From positions 372,001 through 436,000 of the forward strand of contig NZ_LOKW01000001.1 of assembly GCF_002211305.1 (NCBI RefSeq): 64,000 nucleotides of DNA, in the 5' to 3' direction. Numbering within the stretch: position 1 is the stretch's first letter; the number at the start of each line of letters is the position of its first letter. Positions 19,723-30,311 of this stretch are shown in pieces. The DNA comes from Rhizobium sp. R634. Lineage in GTDB: Bacteria > Pseudomonadota > Alphaproteobacteria > Rhizobiales > Rhizobiaceae. Position numbers and translations under genes: made by a program. Below the pieces are notes generated by a model. That model was not told the DNA's origin, did not search any database, and worked only from the letters and a program-made list of their open reading frames with translations.

Positions 19723-22700
19723 GTGAGCACGCAAACCAGTGAGATTTCGCGCGACGAGGCTGCGGCCGAGAGCCTCAACGGGCACGACCACAAAACCATG
19801 GCCTTTGACGATGCCAGCGCCCTTCTGGAGGTGCTGGTTGCCGTCAGGCGCGGCGACTTTTCCGTGCGCATGCGCTCCGATCTGACCGGCGTCACCGGCA
19901 AGGTCGCCGATGCGCTGAACGACATCATCGCCGCCAATCAGCGCATGGCCCAGCAGCTCGAACATGTCGGCCAAGTGGTCGGCCGGGATGGGCGCACGAG
20001 CACCCGCGTGCGCTTCGGCCTCTCCGACGGTTCCTGGTCGGAGATGGAAGGGTCGATCAACGGCCTGATCGACGACCTCCTCTGGCCGACGACGGCAGTC
20101 ACCCGCACGATCACCGCCGTCGCCAAGGGCGACTTGTTGCAGACCGTGCCGCTCGATGTCGACGGGCGGGCGCTGAAGGGCGAGTTCCTGCGCTCGGCCG
20201 ATATCGTCAATACGATGATCAAGCAACTGAGCGTCTTCACCTCTGAAGTGACCCGCGTCGCCCGCGAAGTCGGCACCGACGGCAAGCTCGGCGGCCAGGC
20301 GCAGGTGCCGGAGGTGACGGGCGTCTGGAAGGACCTGACCGAAAGCGTCAACTCGATGGCGTCGAACCTGACGGCGCAGGTGCGCAACATCGCCGAAGTG
20401 ACGATCGCGGTCGCCAATGGCGACCTTTCCAAGAAGATCACCGTCGACGTGCGCGGCGAAATCCTGCAGCTGAAGGAAGCGATCAACACTATGGTCGACC
20501 AGTTGCGTTCGTTCGCTTCGGAAGTGACGCGCGTGGCGCGCGAGGTCGGCACCGAAGGCAAGCTCGGCGGGCAGGCGCTGGTGCCGGGTGTGGCCGGCAC
20601 CTGGAAGGACCTGACTGACTCCGTTAACGCCATGTGCGGCAACTTGACGGCGCAGGTCCGCAACATCGCGCAAGTGACAACGGCCGTGGCGCGCGGCGAC
20701 CTCTCGCGCAAGATCACCGTCGACGTTTCCGGCGAAATCCTTGAACTGAAGGAGACCATCAACACGATGGTCGACCAGCTGAACGGCTTTGCCGGCGAGG
20801 TGACGCGCGTGGCGCGCGAGGTCGGCACGGAAGGCCGGCTCGGCGGCCAGGCGCAGGTGCCCGGCGTTGCCGGCACCTGGAAAGACCTGACCGACAACGT
20901 CAATTCCATGGCCTCCAACCTGACGGCACAGGTGCGCAACATCGCCGAAGTCTCGACCGCGATCGCCAATGGCGACCTGTCGAAGAAGATCACGGTGACG
21001 GTGTCGGGCGAAATCCTCGAACTGAAGGAGACCATCAACACGATGGTCGACCAGTTGAACGCCTTCGCCTCGGAAGTGACGCGTGTGGCGCGTGAAGTCG
21101 GCACGGAAGGCCGGCTCGGCGGCCAGGCGAACGTGCGCGGCGTCGCCGGCACCTGGAAGGACTTGACCGAGAACGTCAACTCGATGGGCGGCAACCTGAC
21201 GGCGCAGGTGCGCAATATCGCCGAAGTTTCGACCGCCATCGCCAATGGCGACCTGTCGAAGAAGATCACCGTCGACGTGAAGGGCGAGATCCTGGAACTG
21301 AAGGAAACCATCAATACGATGGTGGACCAGTTGAATGCCTTCGCCTCGGAAGTCACCCGCGTCGCCCGCGAAGTCGGTACGGAAGGCCGGCTCGGCGGCC
21401 AGGCCAATGTCCGCGGCGTGGCCGGCACCTGGAAGGATCTGACCGATAGCGTCAACTCCATGGCCTCCAACCTGACCGGCCAGGTGCGCAACATCGCCGA
21501 AGTCGCGACCGCGGTCGCCCAGGGGGACCTGTCCAAGAAAATCACCGTCACCGTCTCGGGGGAAATCCTGGAGCTGAAGGAAACCATCAACACGATGGTC
21601 GATCAGCTGAACGGCTTTGCCGGCGAGGTGACGCGCGTGGCGCGCGAGGTCGGCACGGAAGGCCGGCTCGGCGGCCAGGCGAACGTGCTCGGCGTCGCCG
21701 GCACCTGGAAGGACCTGACCGACAGCGTCAACTCCATGGCCGGCAACCTGACGGCGCAGGTGCGCAATATCGCCGAGGTCTCGACCGCCATCGCCAATGG
21801 CGACTTGTCGAAGAAGATCACCGTGTCGGTCTCGGGCGAAATCCTGGAGCTCAAGGAAACGCTGAACACCATGGTGGACCAGCTGAACCGCTTCGCCTCG
21901 GAAGTGACGCGCGTGGCGCGCGAAGTCGGCACCGAAGGCAAGCTCGGCGGCCAGGCGCAGGTGCCAGGCGTCGCGGGCACCTGGAAGGACCTGACCGAAA
22001 ACGTCAACTCCATGGCCTCCAACCTCACCGGCCAGGTGCGCAACATCGCCGAAGTGACGACCGCCGTGGCGCGCGGCGACCTGTCGCGCAAGATCACCGT
22101 CGACGTGAAGGGGGAAATCCTCGAACTGAAGAACACCATCAACACGATGGTGGATCAGCTCAACGCCTTTGCCGGTGAAGTGACGCGCGTTGCCCGCGAA
22201 GTCGGCACCGAGGGCAAGCTCGGCGGTCAGGCGCAGGTCTCCGGCGTCGCCGGCACCTGGAAGGACCTGACCGACAGCGTCAATTCCATGGCCGGCAACC
22301 TGACGGCGCAGGTGCGCAACATCGCCGAAGTGGCGACCGCGATCGCCAATGGCGACCTGTCGCGCAAGATCACGGTCGACGTGCGCGGCGAAATCCTGCT
22401 GTTGAAGGACACCTTGAACACCATGGTCGATCAGCTCCGTTCCTTCGCCGGCGAAGTGACGCGCGTGGCCCGCGAAGTCGGCACCGACGGCAGGCTCGGC
22501 GGCCAGGCCGTCGTTCCGGGCGTCGCCGGCACCTGGAAGGACTTGACCGACAACGTCAACCTGCTCGCCGCCAATCTGACGACCCAGGTGCGCAATATCG
22601 CCGAAGTGACCACCGCCGTGGCGCGCGGCGACCTGTCGCGCAAGATCACCGTCGACGTGAAGGGGGAAATCCTCGAACTGAAGAACACCATCAACACGAT

Positions 22701-25700
22701 GGTGGATCAGCTGAATGCCTTTGCCGGCGAAGTGACGCGCGTGGCGCGCGAAGTCGGTACCGAAGGCAAGCTCGGCGGCCAGGCGCAGGTGCCAGGTGTT
22801 GCCGGCACCTGGAAGGATCTGACCGACACCGTCAACGTCATGGCCGCCAATCTGACCGAGCAGGTGCGCGGCATCGTCAAGGTGGTGACGGCGGTGGCGA
22901 ACGGCGACCTCAAGCAGAACCTGACCGTCGCCTCCAAGGGCGAGGTGGCCGCACTCGCCGAAACCATCAACAACATGACCAACACGCTCGCGACCTTCGC
23001 CGATCAGGTGACGACGGTGGCCCGCGAGGTGGGCGTCGAAGGCCGGCTCGGCGGCCAGGCGAATGTTCCCGGCACCGCGGGAACGTGGAAGGACCTGACC
23101 GGCAACGTCAACCTGCTGGCGGCGAACCTGACGACACAGGTGCGCGCCATCGCCGAAGTGGCGACCGCCGTCACCAAGGGCGACCTGACGCGCTCGATCA
23201 AGGTCGATGCGCGCGGCGAAGTGGCCGAGCTCAAGGACAACATCAACACGATGATCGACAATTTGCGTCTGACGACGGAGCGCAACACCGAGCAGGACTG
23301 GCTGAAGACGAACCTCGCGCGCTTCACCAACATGCTGCAGGGCCAGCGCGACCTGACGCTGGTCGGCAAGATGATGCTGTCGGAACTGGCGCCGCTGGTC
23401 GGCGCCCATCAGGGCGTCATCTACCAGGTCGATGCCGACGAGAGCCAGCCGTTCCTGTCGCTGCTGTCGGTCTATGCGCAAGGCGTCGAGGCGGCACACC
23501 CGCTCCGGCTCGACTTCGGTCAGGGCCTCGTCGGCCAATGCGCGAGCGACGCCCGCCGCATCCTCGTGACCGATCTTCCCGACAACGTCGTCCCGATCAG
23601 CTCCGGCGTGTTCACGACCCTGCCCAGAAGTGCGATCGTGCTGCCGGTGCATTTCGAGGGCCAGGTGAAGGCGGTGATCGAGCTCGCCTCGGCCGGCGAA
23701 TTCACCGAGCTGCAGCTCTCCTTCCTCGATCAGTTGACCACATCGATCGGCATCGTGCTGAACTCGATCGAAGCGACCATGCAGACCGAAGGCCTGCTCA
23801 AGCAGTCCCAGCAGCTCGCCGCCGAGCTGCAGACGCAGCAGCGCGAGCTGCAGCAGACCAACGAACAGCTCGGCCAGAAGGCGCAGCAGCTGGAAGAGCG
23901 CAACGTCGAAGTCGAGGCGAAGAACCAGGAGATCGAGCAGGCGCGGCGCGCGCTCGAGGAAAAGGCGACCGAGCTCGCGCTGACATCGAAATACAAATCG
24001 GAATTCCTCGCCAACATGTCGCATGAGTTGCGCACGCCGCTGAATTCCATCCTTATCCTCGGCCAGCAGCTCGGGGAAAACCCTGACGGCAACCTGTCGG
24101 CAAAGCAGGTCGAGTTCGCAAAGACGATCCACGGCGCCGGCACCGATCTGCTCAACCTCATCAGCGACATCCTCGACCTGTCGAAGATCGAGTCCGGCAC
24201 GGTCTCGGTCGATGCCGAGGAGATCTTTGTCAGCAACCTGCTCGAGGTCATGGCGCGCCCCTTCCGCCACGAGGCCGAAAACCGCAATCTCTCCTTCGCG
24301 GTCGAGGTCGGCGCCGATGTGACGAAGAGCATCATTACAGATTCCAAGCGGTTGCAGCAGATTCTTAAGAACTTGCTGTCGAACGCCTTCAAGTTCACCG
24401 CGCAGGGCGGTGTCACGCTGCGCGTCGCATCGGTGACGAGCGGCTGGTCGCCGGATCATCTTTCGCTCAGGCACGCGCCTTCGGTGATCGCCTTCGAAGT
24501 GGTCGATACCGGCATCGGCATACCGCCCGAGAAGCAGCGCATCATCTTCGAGGCGTTCCAGCAGGCGGATGCCTCGACCAGCCGCAAATATGGCGGCACC
24601 GGCCTTGGTCTGGCGATCAGCCGCGAGCTGGCGAACCTGCTGGGCGGCGAGATCCAGCTGCGCAGCACGCCGGGTGTCGGCAGCACCTTCGTGCTCTACC
24701 TGCCGCTCACCTATGTCGGCGCCGGCGCTGTGGTGCCAAAGTCGGCTCCGGCGGCGGCAAACGTCGTCGAATTCGCCGAAGCGGCTGCCCGCCGTGCCGA
24801 AAAGCCCGCCGAACACGTTGCGGACGATCGCCACCGGATAGAGGCGGGCGACTCCGTGCTGCTCGTCGTTGAGGACGATGCGCATTACGCCCGGGTGCTG
24901 GTCGATCTCGCCCGGGACAACGGCTTCAAGGTGCTGGTCGCGATGCGCGGCAGCGATGCGCTTGTTCTCGCGCAGGATTACAAGCCGTCGGCGATCTCGC
25001 TCGATATTTTCCTGCCCGACATGCTCGGCTGGACGGTGCTGAGCCAGCTGAAGCAAAACCCGCAGACGCGGCACATTCCCGTCCAGATCATCAGCCTTGA
25101 TGAAGACCGCCAGCATGGGCTGACCCGCGGCGCCTTCGCCTTCATGAGCAAGCCGACGACGCCGGAAGGGCTCGGCAAGGCGCTGTCGCGGCTGAAGGCC
25201 TATGCCGAGCCGCGCCGCAAGCAGCTGCTGCTGGTGGAGGATAACGAGGCCGAGCGCATGAGCGTCACCGCCCTTCTCGGGCACGACGACATCGACATCA
25301 CGAGTGTCGGATCCGGTTCGGAGGCGCTTGCCGCACTCCGCCAGGGCTCCGCCGATTGCGTCGTGCTCGACCTCACGCTGCCTGACATGTCCGGCTTCGA
25401 AGTGCTGGAGCAGATCCGCGACGACGAAGAGATCGCCGAGGTGCCGGTGGTCGTCTTCACCGGCCGCGAGCTTTCCCCCGAGGAAGACGCGACGCTGCAC
25501 AGCATGGCGCGCAGCGTCGTGGTGAAGGGCGTGGAGTCGCCCGAACGTCTGCTCGATGAAACGGCGCTCTTCCTGCACAGGGTCGTCGCGGACCTGCCGG
25601 CGGCCAAGCAGGCGACGCTGCAGGAGCTGCACAGCTCGGACGAGGATCTCGTCGGCGAAACCGTGCTGCTCGTCGATGACGATGCCCGCAATATCTTCGC

Positions 25701-26022
25701 TCTCAGCAGCGTTCTCGAACGCCGCGGCATGAAGGTGCTGACCGCCACCACCGGCAGCGAGGCTATCGACGTCATCAACAACGAGCCCTCCGTCGCCATC
25801 GTGCTGATGGACATCATGATGCCCGGCATGGACGGCTATGAGACGATGCAGGTCATCCGCTCGGAGCCGCGTTTCCGGCGGCTGCCAATCCTGGCGCTGA
25901 CGGCCAAGGCGATGAAGGGGGACCGCGAGAAATGCCTGGAGGCGGGCGCGTCGGATTACCTGGCGAAACCCGTCAATACCGAGCAGCTCCTGTCAGCGCT
26001 TCGAATGTGGCTGCATCGCTGA
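19723..26022 (+). CDS. poly-HAMP hybrid histidine kinase with three receiver domains (Nik1-like)
   Basis: A 2,099-residue soluble sensor kinase. After about 60 residues comes a long HAMP array of 92-residue units; eleven WKDLT landmarks recur from Trp202 to Trp1122 every 92 residues. Next are a GAF domain (about 1195-1350), a coiled coil, HisKA ([14 protein letters not shown], phospho-acceptor His1434), HATPase ([12 protein letters not shown]) and three receivers with Asp1761, Asp1883 and Asp2030. No membrane segment or signal peptide is seen. The layout recalls fungal group III (Nik1) osmosensing kinases. The GTG at 19723 is chosen for the AGGGGGG site just upstream. A second hybrid kinase follows after 10 bases and is probably a partner. 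Confidence 0.93.
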   Translation: MSTQTSEISRDEAAAESLNGHDHKTMAFDDASALLEVLVAVRRGDFSVRMRSDLTGVTGKVADALNDIIAANQRMAQQLEHVGQVVGRDGRTSTRVRFGLSDGSWSEMEGSINGLIDDLLWPTTAVTRTITAVAKGDLLQTVPLDVDGRALKGEFLRSADIVNTMIKQLSVFTSEVTRVAREVGTDGKLGGQAQVPEVTGVWKDLTESVNSMASNLTAQVRNIAEVTIAVANGDLSKKITVDVRGEILQLKEAINTMVDQLRSFASEVTRVAREVGTEGKLGGQALVPGVAGTWKDLTDSVNAMCGNLTAQVRNIAQVTTAVARGDLSRKITVDVSGEILELKETINTMVDQLNGFAGEVTRVAREVGTEGRLGGQAQVPGVAGTWKDLTDNVNSMASNLTAQVRNIAEVSTAIANGDLSKKITVTVSGEILELKETINTMVDQLNAFASEVTRVAREVGTEGRLGGQANVRGVAGTWKDLTENVNSMGGNLTAQVRNIAEVSTAIANGDLSKKITVDVKGEILELKETINTMVDQLNAFASEVTRVAREVGTEGRLGGQANVRGVAGTWKDLTDSVNSMASNLTGQVRNIAEVATAVAQGDLSKKITVTVSGEILELKETINTMVDQLNGFAGEVTRVAREVGTEGRLGGQANVLGVAGTWKDLTDSVNSMAGNLTAQVRNIAEVSTAIANGDLSKKITVSVSGEILELKETLNTMVDQLNRFASEVTRVAREVGTEGKLGGQAQVPGVAGTWKDLTENVNSMASNLTGQVRNIAEVTTAVARGDLSRKITVDVKGEILELKNTINTMVDQLNAFAGEVTRVAREVGTEGKLGGQAQVSGVAGTWKDLTDSVNSMAGNLTAQVRNIAEVATAIANGDLSRKITVDVRGEILLLKDTLNTMVDQLRSFAGEVTRVAREVGTDGRLGGQAVVPGVAGTWKDLTDNVNLLAANLTTQVRNIAEVTTAVARGDLSRKITVDVKGEILELKNTINTMVDQLNAFAGEVTRVAREVGTEGKLGGQAQVPGVAGTWKDLTDTVNVMAANLTEQVRGIVKVVTAVANGDLKQNLTVASKGEVAALAETINNMTNTLATFADQVTTVAREVGVEGRLGGQANVPGTAGTWKDLTGNVNLLAANLTTQVRAIAEVATAVTKGDLTRSIKVDARGEVAELKDNINTMIDNLRLTTERNTEQDWLKTNLARFTNMLQGQRDLTLVGKMMLSELAPLVGAHQGVIYQVDADESQPFLSLLSVYAQGVEAAHPLRLDFGQGLVGQCASDARRILVTDLPDNVVPISSGVFTTLPRSAIVLPVHFEGQVKAVIELASAGEFTELQLSFLDQLTTSIGIVLNSIEATMQTEGLLKQSQQLAAELQTQQRELQQTNEQLGQKAQQLEERNVEVEAKNQEIEQARRALEEKATELALTSKYKSEFLANMSHELRTPLNSILILGQQLGENPDGNLSAKQVEFAKTIHGAGTDLLNLISDILDLSKIESGTVSVDAEEIFVSNLLEVMARPFRHEAENRNLSFAVEVGADVTKSIITDSKRLQQILKNLLSNAFKFTAQGGVTLRVASVTSGWSPDHLSLRHAPSVIAFEVVDTGIGIPPEKQRIIFEAFQQADASTSRKYGGTGLGLAISRELANLLGGEIQLRSTPGVGSTFVLYLPLTYVGAGAVVPKSAPAAANVVEFAEAAARRAEKPAEHVADDRHRIEAGDSVLLVVEDDAHYARVLVDLARDNGFKVLVAMRGSDALVLAQDYKPSAISLDIFLPDMLGWTVLSQLKQNPQTRHIPVQIISLDEDRQHGLTRGAFAFMSKPTTPEGLGKALSRLKAYAEPRRKQLLLVEDNEAERMSVTALLGHDDIDITSVGSGSEALAALRQGSADCVVLDLTLPDMSGFEVLEQIRDDEEIAEVPVVVFTGRELSPEEDATLHSMARSVVVKGVESPERLLDETALFLHRVVADLPAAKQATLQELHSSDEDLVGETVLLVDDDARNIFALSSVLERRGMKVLTATTGSEAIDVINNEPSVAIVLMDIMMPGMDGYETMQVIRSEPRFRRLPILALTAKAMKGDREKCLEAGASDYLAKPVNTEQLLSALRMWLHR
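20220..23280 (+). repeat. 276-bp tandem coding repeats (HAMP units)
   Basis: Eleven direct repeats of 276 bases (92 codons) inside the large kinase gene. Conserved marks are the TGGAAGGAC...CTGAC segment (WKDLT), CAGGTGCGCAA (QVRN) and GTGACGCGCGT (VTRV). Units are in frame and vary mainly at third codon positions. The stretch 22060-22160 recurs exactly at 22612-22712, 552 bases (two units) away, indicating recent gene conversion or a two-unit duplication. Confidence 0.9.
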
Positions 26023-26032
26023 GGGCCCGGCC

Positions 26033-27709
26033 ATGAACCCCGTCAACATCCTTCTCGTCGACGACCAGCCGGCTAAGCTTCTAAGCTATGAGGTCATTCT
26101 CGAAGAACTCGAGGAAAACCTCATCAAGGCGCAGTCGGCCCGCGAAGCCTTCGAGCACCTGCTGCGCACCGAAATTGCCGTCATCCTGGTCGATGTCTGC
26201 ATGCCCGAACAGGATGGTTTCGAGCTTGTCAGCATGATCCGGCAGCACCCGCGCTACCAGAACACGCCGATCATCTTCGTTTCCGCCGTGATGCTGGCCG
26301 AACCAGACCGGCTACGCGGCTATGCCGTCGGCGCGGTCGATTACGTCTCCGTTCCGATCGTGCCCGAGGTGCTGCGCGCCAAGGTCAGGGTCTTTGCCGA
26401 TCTCTACCGGAAGACGCGCGAGCTCGAACGCCTGAATGCCGATCTGGAGGCAAGGGTGCTCCAGCGCACGGCCGAGCTCGAATCCTCGGCGGCGCAACTG
26501 CGTCAGCTCAACGAGGAGCTCGAGCATCGCATCGACCAGCGGACGCGCGAGCGCGAAGAGGCGCTGGCCCAGCTCTTCGAGGCGCAGAAGCTCGATACGA
26601 TCGGCCATCTCACGGGCGGCGTCGCGCACGACTTCAACAATCTGCTGATGGCGGTTCTCGGCAGCCTCAGCCTGCTTAAAAAGCGGCTGCCTCCCGACGA
26701 GCGCAGCGAACGGCTGGTGACGAACGCGATCCAGGCGGCCGAGCGCGGCACGGCGCTGACCCAGCGCCTGCTTGCCTTCGCACGTCGCCAGGAACTCAAG
26801 CCACAGGCTGTCGATTTCCTCCGGCTGTTCGAAAATGTCGAGGATCTTCTCGCCAAGGCCGTAGGCCCCAGAATCGAAATCCTCAAGCACATCCCCGCGG
26901 ATCTGCCGCCGCTGCTGATCGACAACAATCAGCTGGAACTGGCGCTGCTCAATCTCTTCGTGAATGCGCGGGATGCGCTGGAAAACGGCGGCGCCGTTAC
27001 CGTCGCGGCGGCCGAGGCCAAAGAGCCGCCTTTGCCCGGTCTTGCCGGCGGCAACTACATCAGGATATCGGTGTCAGATAACGGTGAAGGCATGGACGAG
27101 GCGACCGTCTCGCGCGCCGCCGAACCATTCTTTACCACCAAGGGTGTCGGCAAAGGCACCGGTCTCGGCCTGTCGATGGTGCACGGGCTGGCGGCCCAAT
27201 CCGGCGGTTCGCTCCAGATAACGAGCACCCCGGGAAAGGGCACGACCGTCTCCCTGTGGCTGCCCGTCGCCGAGGCCTTCGCCAAGGCGCAGCCCGTCGC
27301 CGAACCGCCGGCAGAAGAACCGCTGAAACCGGTATCGAGAACCCTTTCCATTCTGGTCGTCGACGACGACGCCCTCGTCCGGACGGGAACAGTCGCCATG
27401 CTGGAGGATCTCGGCCATCTGCCGCGGGAAGCCTCTTCCGCGTCCGAGGCGCTGGAATTCCTGGCCGACGGCAAGGATTGCGATCTCGTCATCACCGACC
27501 ATGCCATGCCGGGCATGACCGGCGCCGAGCTTGCGCGCCATCTTCGCTCGTCCTCTCCCGGCCTGCCCGTCATCCTCGCCTCGGGTTATGCCGAGCTTTC
27601 CGAGGACAATGGGCTCGGCCGGATGCTCAGGATGACGAAGCCCTTCACTCAGGAACAGCTTCAGGCGGCGATGGATCAGGCGCTTTCGGGCAAGGTCGCG
27701 GCGGCTTGA
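26033..27709 (+). CDS. receiver-kinase-receiver hybrid histidine kinase
   Basis: 558 residues: an N-terminal receiver (phospho-acceptor Asp54 in LVDVCMPEQDG), a charged coiled coil (about 120-180), a HisKA of the NtrB/FixL-like GGVAHDFNN type (His199), a HATPase (GTGLGLSMVHGLAAQSGG) and a C-terminal receiver (Asp489 in VITDHAMPGM). No membrane segments. Ten bases separate it from the poly-HAMP kinase, so the pair is probably one transcript. Its N-terminal receiver could take phosphate from the large kinase and its C-terminal receiver could pass it on or drain it. No DNA-binding output domain lies in either protein. Confidence 0.92.
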   Translation: MNPVNILLVDDQPAKLLSYEVILEELEENLIKAQSAREAFEHLLRTEIAVILVDVCMPEQDGFELVSMIRQHPRYQNTPIIFVSAVMLAEPDRLRGYAVGAVDYVSVPIVPEVLRAKVRVFADLYRKTRELERLNADLEARVLQRTAELESSAAQLRQLNEELEHRIDQRTREREEALAQLFEAQKLDTIGHLTGGVAHDFNNLLMAVLGSLSLLKKRLPPDERSERLVTNAIQAAERGTALTQRLLAFARRQELKPQAVDFLRLFENVEDLLAKAVGPRIEILKHIPADLPPLLIDNNQLELALLNLFVNARDALENGGAVTVAAAEAKEPPLPGLAGGNYIRISVSDNGEGMDEATVSRAAEPFFTTKGVGKGTGLGLSMVHGLAAQSGGSLQITSTPGKGTTVSLWLPVAEAFAKAQPVAEPPAEEPLKPVSRTLSILVVDDDALVRTGTVAMLEDLGHLPREASSASEALEFLADGKDCDLVITDHAMPGMTGAELARHLRSSSPGLPVILASGYAELSEDNGLGRMLRMTKPFTQEQLQAAMDQALSGKVAAA

Positions 27710-27741
27710 GGGTTGAAGCATGGGCGTGTTTCGCGGCCGGT

Positions 27742-28047
27742 CTAACTCTCGCCGCTTTCAAACTGCTGCCCGGCGTAGAGGATGCGCAGGACGACAACTT
27801 CGGCGGCGTCAACTACGAATGCGACGCTTACCCGACGCTCAAAGCCGACAATACGCAATCCTGGTCTGACATCATCATGAATGCTGCCACGTTCGGGATA
27901 TGTCGCGAATTCATCCACAAAGCTCTTGATACGGGTCACGTAATTGCGGGCGACGACGGAAGATGCGGATTTGCTGCTGACGAAACGATAAATGCGCGCC
28001 AAATCCAACTCCGCCTCATCGGTGAGGCGGATGTGATAGCGCTTCAT
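27742..28047 (-). CDS. parE: ParE/RelE-family toxin
   Basis: 101 residues with the ParE/RelE fold. The start reads MKRYHIRLTDEAELDLARIY, with a later arginine-rich stretch (GLRIVGFERRVSVAFVV) and the terminal VVVLRILYAGQQFE. ParE toxins inhibit DNA gyrase, while RelE members cleave mRNA; sequence alone favours ParE because of the ParD-like partner. The ATG at 28047 overlaps the antitoxin stop (TGATG), and a TTG one codon earlier is possible. The antitoxin-first, coupled order is normal for type II modules. It is convergent with the kinase operon. Confidence 0.85.
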   Translation of the reverse strand: MKRYHIRLTDEAELDLARIYRFVSSKSASSVVARNYVTRIKSFVDEFATYPERGSIHDDVRPGLRIVGFERRVSVAFVVDAAEVVVLRILYAGQQFESGES

Positions 28048-28328
28048 CAATCTTCTTCCCGATCGATCTCGTCCATGCGTGCTTCGAGCCGCTTCCAGAC
28101 TTCATCGAGAGGCTTTGCCTTGGTCGGATCGGCCTTGTGAGCATCATAGGTGGCCGCGACTTCGGTTCGCAGCCAGTGCTCCACGGCGTTTTCGCGTTCC
28201 TGCAACGCCCGAAGCCCCTCGCGTATGACTTCGCTCTCCGAGGCGTAATCACCATCGGCCACCCGCTGCTTGACGCGCTTCGCCATTTCCATCGGCAACG
28301 TAATGCTCATCTGCTGCGTCGAACGCAT
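28047..28328 (-). CDS. parD: ParD-family antitoxin
   Basis: 93 residues. The N-terminus (MSITLPMEMAKRVKQRVADG) is a ribbon-helix-helix DNA-binding fold, followed by the ParD-type YASESEVIREGLRALQERE. A charged C-terminal tail (about 60-93) would wrap the toxin. The ATG at 28328 is used because the upstream in-frame extension is not antitoxin-like. Such proteins repress their own promoter, expected in 28329-28400, where a short inverted pair GGATAAAATCC is visible at about 28370-28380. Confidence 0.87.
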   Translation of the reverse strand: MRSTQQMSITLPMEMAKRVKQRVADGDYASESEVIREGLRALQERENAVEHWLRTEVAATYDAHKADPTKAKPLDEVWKRLEARMDEIDREED

Positions 28329-28523
28329 ATTGATTGCACTCCTGTCTCTGGCAGTCTTATAGCATTCGATAGGATAAAATCCTACTCTCCATGGCGAGAA
28401 ATCCAACTCTCATTGTCGGATATGGGCATCTGCGCGCGGTAGCGCTTCACTGCCGTCGCCGCGAAACCTTTTGCTCCTCCAAAAGTTACCCAAATCCCAT
28501 CCCGTTTCATCAAAGGCTCTCCC

Positions 28524-30287
28524 TTGACCCAAACGACGTTCGGACCTGATTTCACCGAAGAGGGCATTCTGTTTCGCCTCTGGGCGCCGTTGCATGAAAG
28601 CGTGTCGTTGAAGATGGAAGGTGCCGACCCGCGCCCGATGCATGCGGCAGGGGACGGCTGGCATCGCTGCACGGCTTCGGACGCCCGTGCCGGTACGCGC
28701 TACCGCTTCGTTCTGCCGGATGGACTGGAAATTCCCGATCCCGCTTCGCGGTTCCAGCCTGAGGACGTGCATGGGCCGAGCGAAGTGGTCGATCTCTCCG
28801 CCTATCGCTGGAAGACGAACGACTGGACGGGCCGGCCCTGGGAAGAGATGGTCCTCTATGAGCTGCATATCGGCTGCTTTACGCCGGAGGGCACTTTCAG
28901 GGCTGCGATCGAGCGGCTCGATCATCTCCGTGAACTCGGCGTCACGGCTTTGCAGATCATGCCGCTCAGCGATTTTCCCGGCCGTTACAGCTGGGGCTAT
29001 GACGGCGTGCTGCCCTATGCCCCCGACAGCAGCTATGGGCGGCCGGAGGATCTCATGGCGTTGGTGGATGCGGCGCATGAGCGCGGCATCAGTGTTTTTC
29101 TCGACGTCGTCTACAATCACTTCGGGCCTGACGGGAATTACATCCCTTGCTACGCGCCGCTCTTTACCGATCACCACAAGACGCCCTGGGGCAACGGCAT
29201 CAATTACGATGGCGATCGATCCGAGATGATCCGCGAATTCGTCATCGGGAACGCCATTTACTGGCTCACCGAATTCAGGCTCGACGGATTCCGCTTCGAC
29301 GCCGTCCACGCCATCAAGGATGACAGCAAAGAGCATCTTCTCCACGCGCTTGCGCGGCGCGTCAGGGCCGCAGCTGGCGGCCGGCACGTACACCTGATCG
29401 TCGAAAACGAGGAGAACGACAGCGACCTCCTGACGCGTGAGGAAAAGGGCGAAGCGCGGCTTTTCACCGCGCAGTGGAACGACGACGTGCATCATGTGCT
29501 CCACATCGCCGCCACCGGCGAGACCTTCGGCTACTATGCCGACTACGCCGGTGACGGGGAGAAGCTCGGCCGGGCCCTGGCGGAAGGCTTCGTGTTTCAA
29601 GGCGAACATATGCCCTATCGCGGCGGAAGCCGGGGCAGGCCGAGCGGCCATCTGCCGCCAACCGCCTTCGTGTCCTTCATCCAGAATCACGATCAGATCG
29701 GCAACCGCGCGCTTGGCGACCGCATCATGGCTTCCAGCCCGGTCGATGCCGTCAAGGCGGTCACTTCAATCTATCTGTTGTCGCCCGAGATACCGATGCT
29801 GTTCATGGGCGAGGAGTGGGGTGCGCGTGAGCCTTTTCCATATTTCTGCGATTTCGACGAGGACCTGAATGAGAAGGTCAGGAAAGGCCGGCGTGAAGAA
29901 CTGTCGCGCCTGCCGGGCTTCGATGCCGCGGACCTTCTCGATCCGACGGCGCCCTCGACCTTCGCGGCCGGCAAGCTCGACTGGTCGAAACGCGCTTCCT
30001 CCGAGGTTCTCGATTTCTACCGGAAGCTTCTCGATCTGCGCCGCCACAGGATCATCCCCTTGCTGAAAGGCGCCGGCGATGCGGTCTACCGCTCGGCGGG
30101 CACCGCCGTGGCGGTGGATTGGACGCTCGCCGGCAACAGCCGCCTTCATCTGCGCGCCAACCTCGGCAATGAGGCGGCATCACTTGGTAGCAAGCGTGAA
30201 GACGGCGAGACGATCTTCCGTCTCGGCCGCAGCGACGACGGCGAACTCGCGCCCTGGACGGTGATCTGGAGCATCAGCGAGGCATGA
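28524..30287 (+). CDS. treZ: malto-oligosyltrehalose trehalohydrolase
   Basis: TreZ releases trehalose from maltooligosyl-trehalose. The 587 residues fit the family: an N-terminal beta domain (to about 95), then a GH13 barrel with YELHIGCFTPEGTF, PGRYSWGYDGVLPYAP, Asp259 (LDGFRFDAVHAI), Glu294 (IVENEEND) and Asp390 (IQNHDQIGN). The start is a TTG at 28524; no in-frame ATG lies upstream and AAAGG precedes it. It is followed by malQ after 24 bases. The partner treY (maltooligosyl-trehalose synthase) is not in the window. Confidence 0.93.
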   Translation: MTQTTFGPDFTEEGILFRLWAPLHESVSLKMEGADPRPMHAAGDGWHRCTASDARAGTRYRFVLPDGLEIPDPASRFQPEDVHGPSEVVDLSAYRWKTNDWTGRPWEEMVLYELHIGCFTPEGTFRAAIERLDHLRELGVTALQIMPLSDFPGRYSWGYDGVLPYAPDSSYGRPEDLMALVDAAHERGISVFLDVVYNHFGPDGNYIPCYAPLFTDHHKTPWGNGINYDGDRSEMIREFVIGNAIYWLTEFRLDGFRFDAVHAIKDDSKEHLLHALARRVRAAAGGRHVHLIVENEENDSDLLTREEKGEARLFTAQWNDDVHHVLHIAATGETFGYYADYAGDGEKLGRALAEGFVFQGEHMPYRGGSRGRPSGHLPPTAFVSFIQNHDQIGNRALGDRIMASSPVDAVKAVTSIYLLSPEIPMLFMGEEWGAREPFPYFCDFDEDLNEKVRKGRREELSRLPGFDAADLLDPTAPSTFAAGKLDWSKRASSEVLDFYRKLLDLRRHRIIPLLKGAGDAVYRSAGTAVAVDWTLAGNSRLHLRANLGNEAASLGSKREDGETIFRLGRSDDGELAPWTVIWSISEA

Positions 30288-30311
30288 GGGATGGCATGAG
30301 GTGATGGAAGC

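Noticed and set aside
20220..23280. CRISPR-like or non-coding tandem repeat
   Set aside because: The repeats are in-frame 92-codon HAMP units without spacers and vary at third positions.
19642..25632. A nearly 2,000-codon open frame on the minus strand opposite the large kinase
   Set aside because: It is the mirror of GC-rich repeat codons; it has no start site or family features, and its composition (His, Gly, Arg and Gln runs) is typical of shadows.
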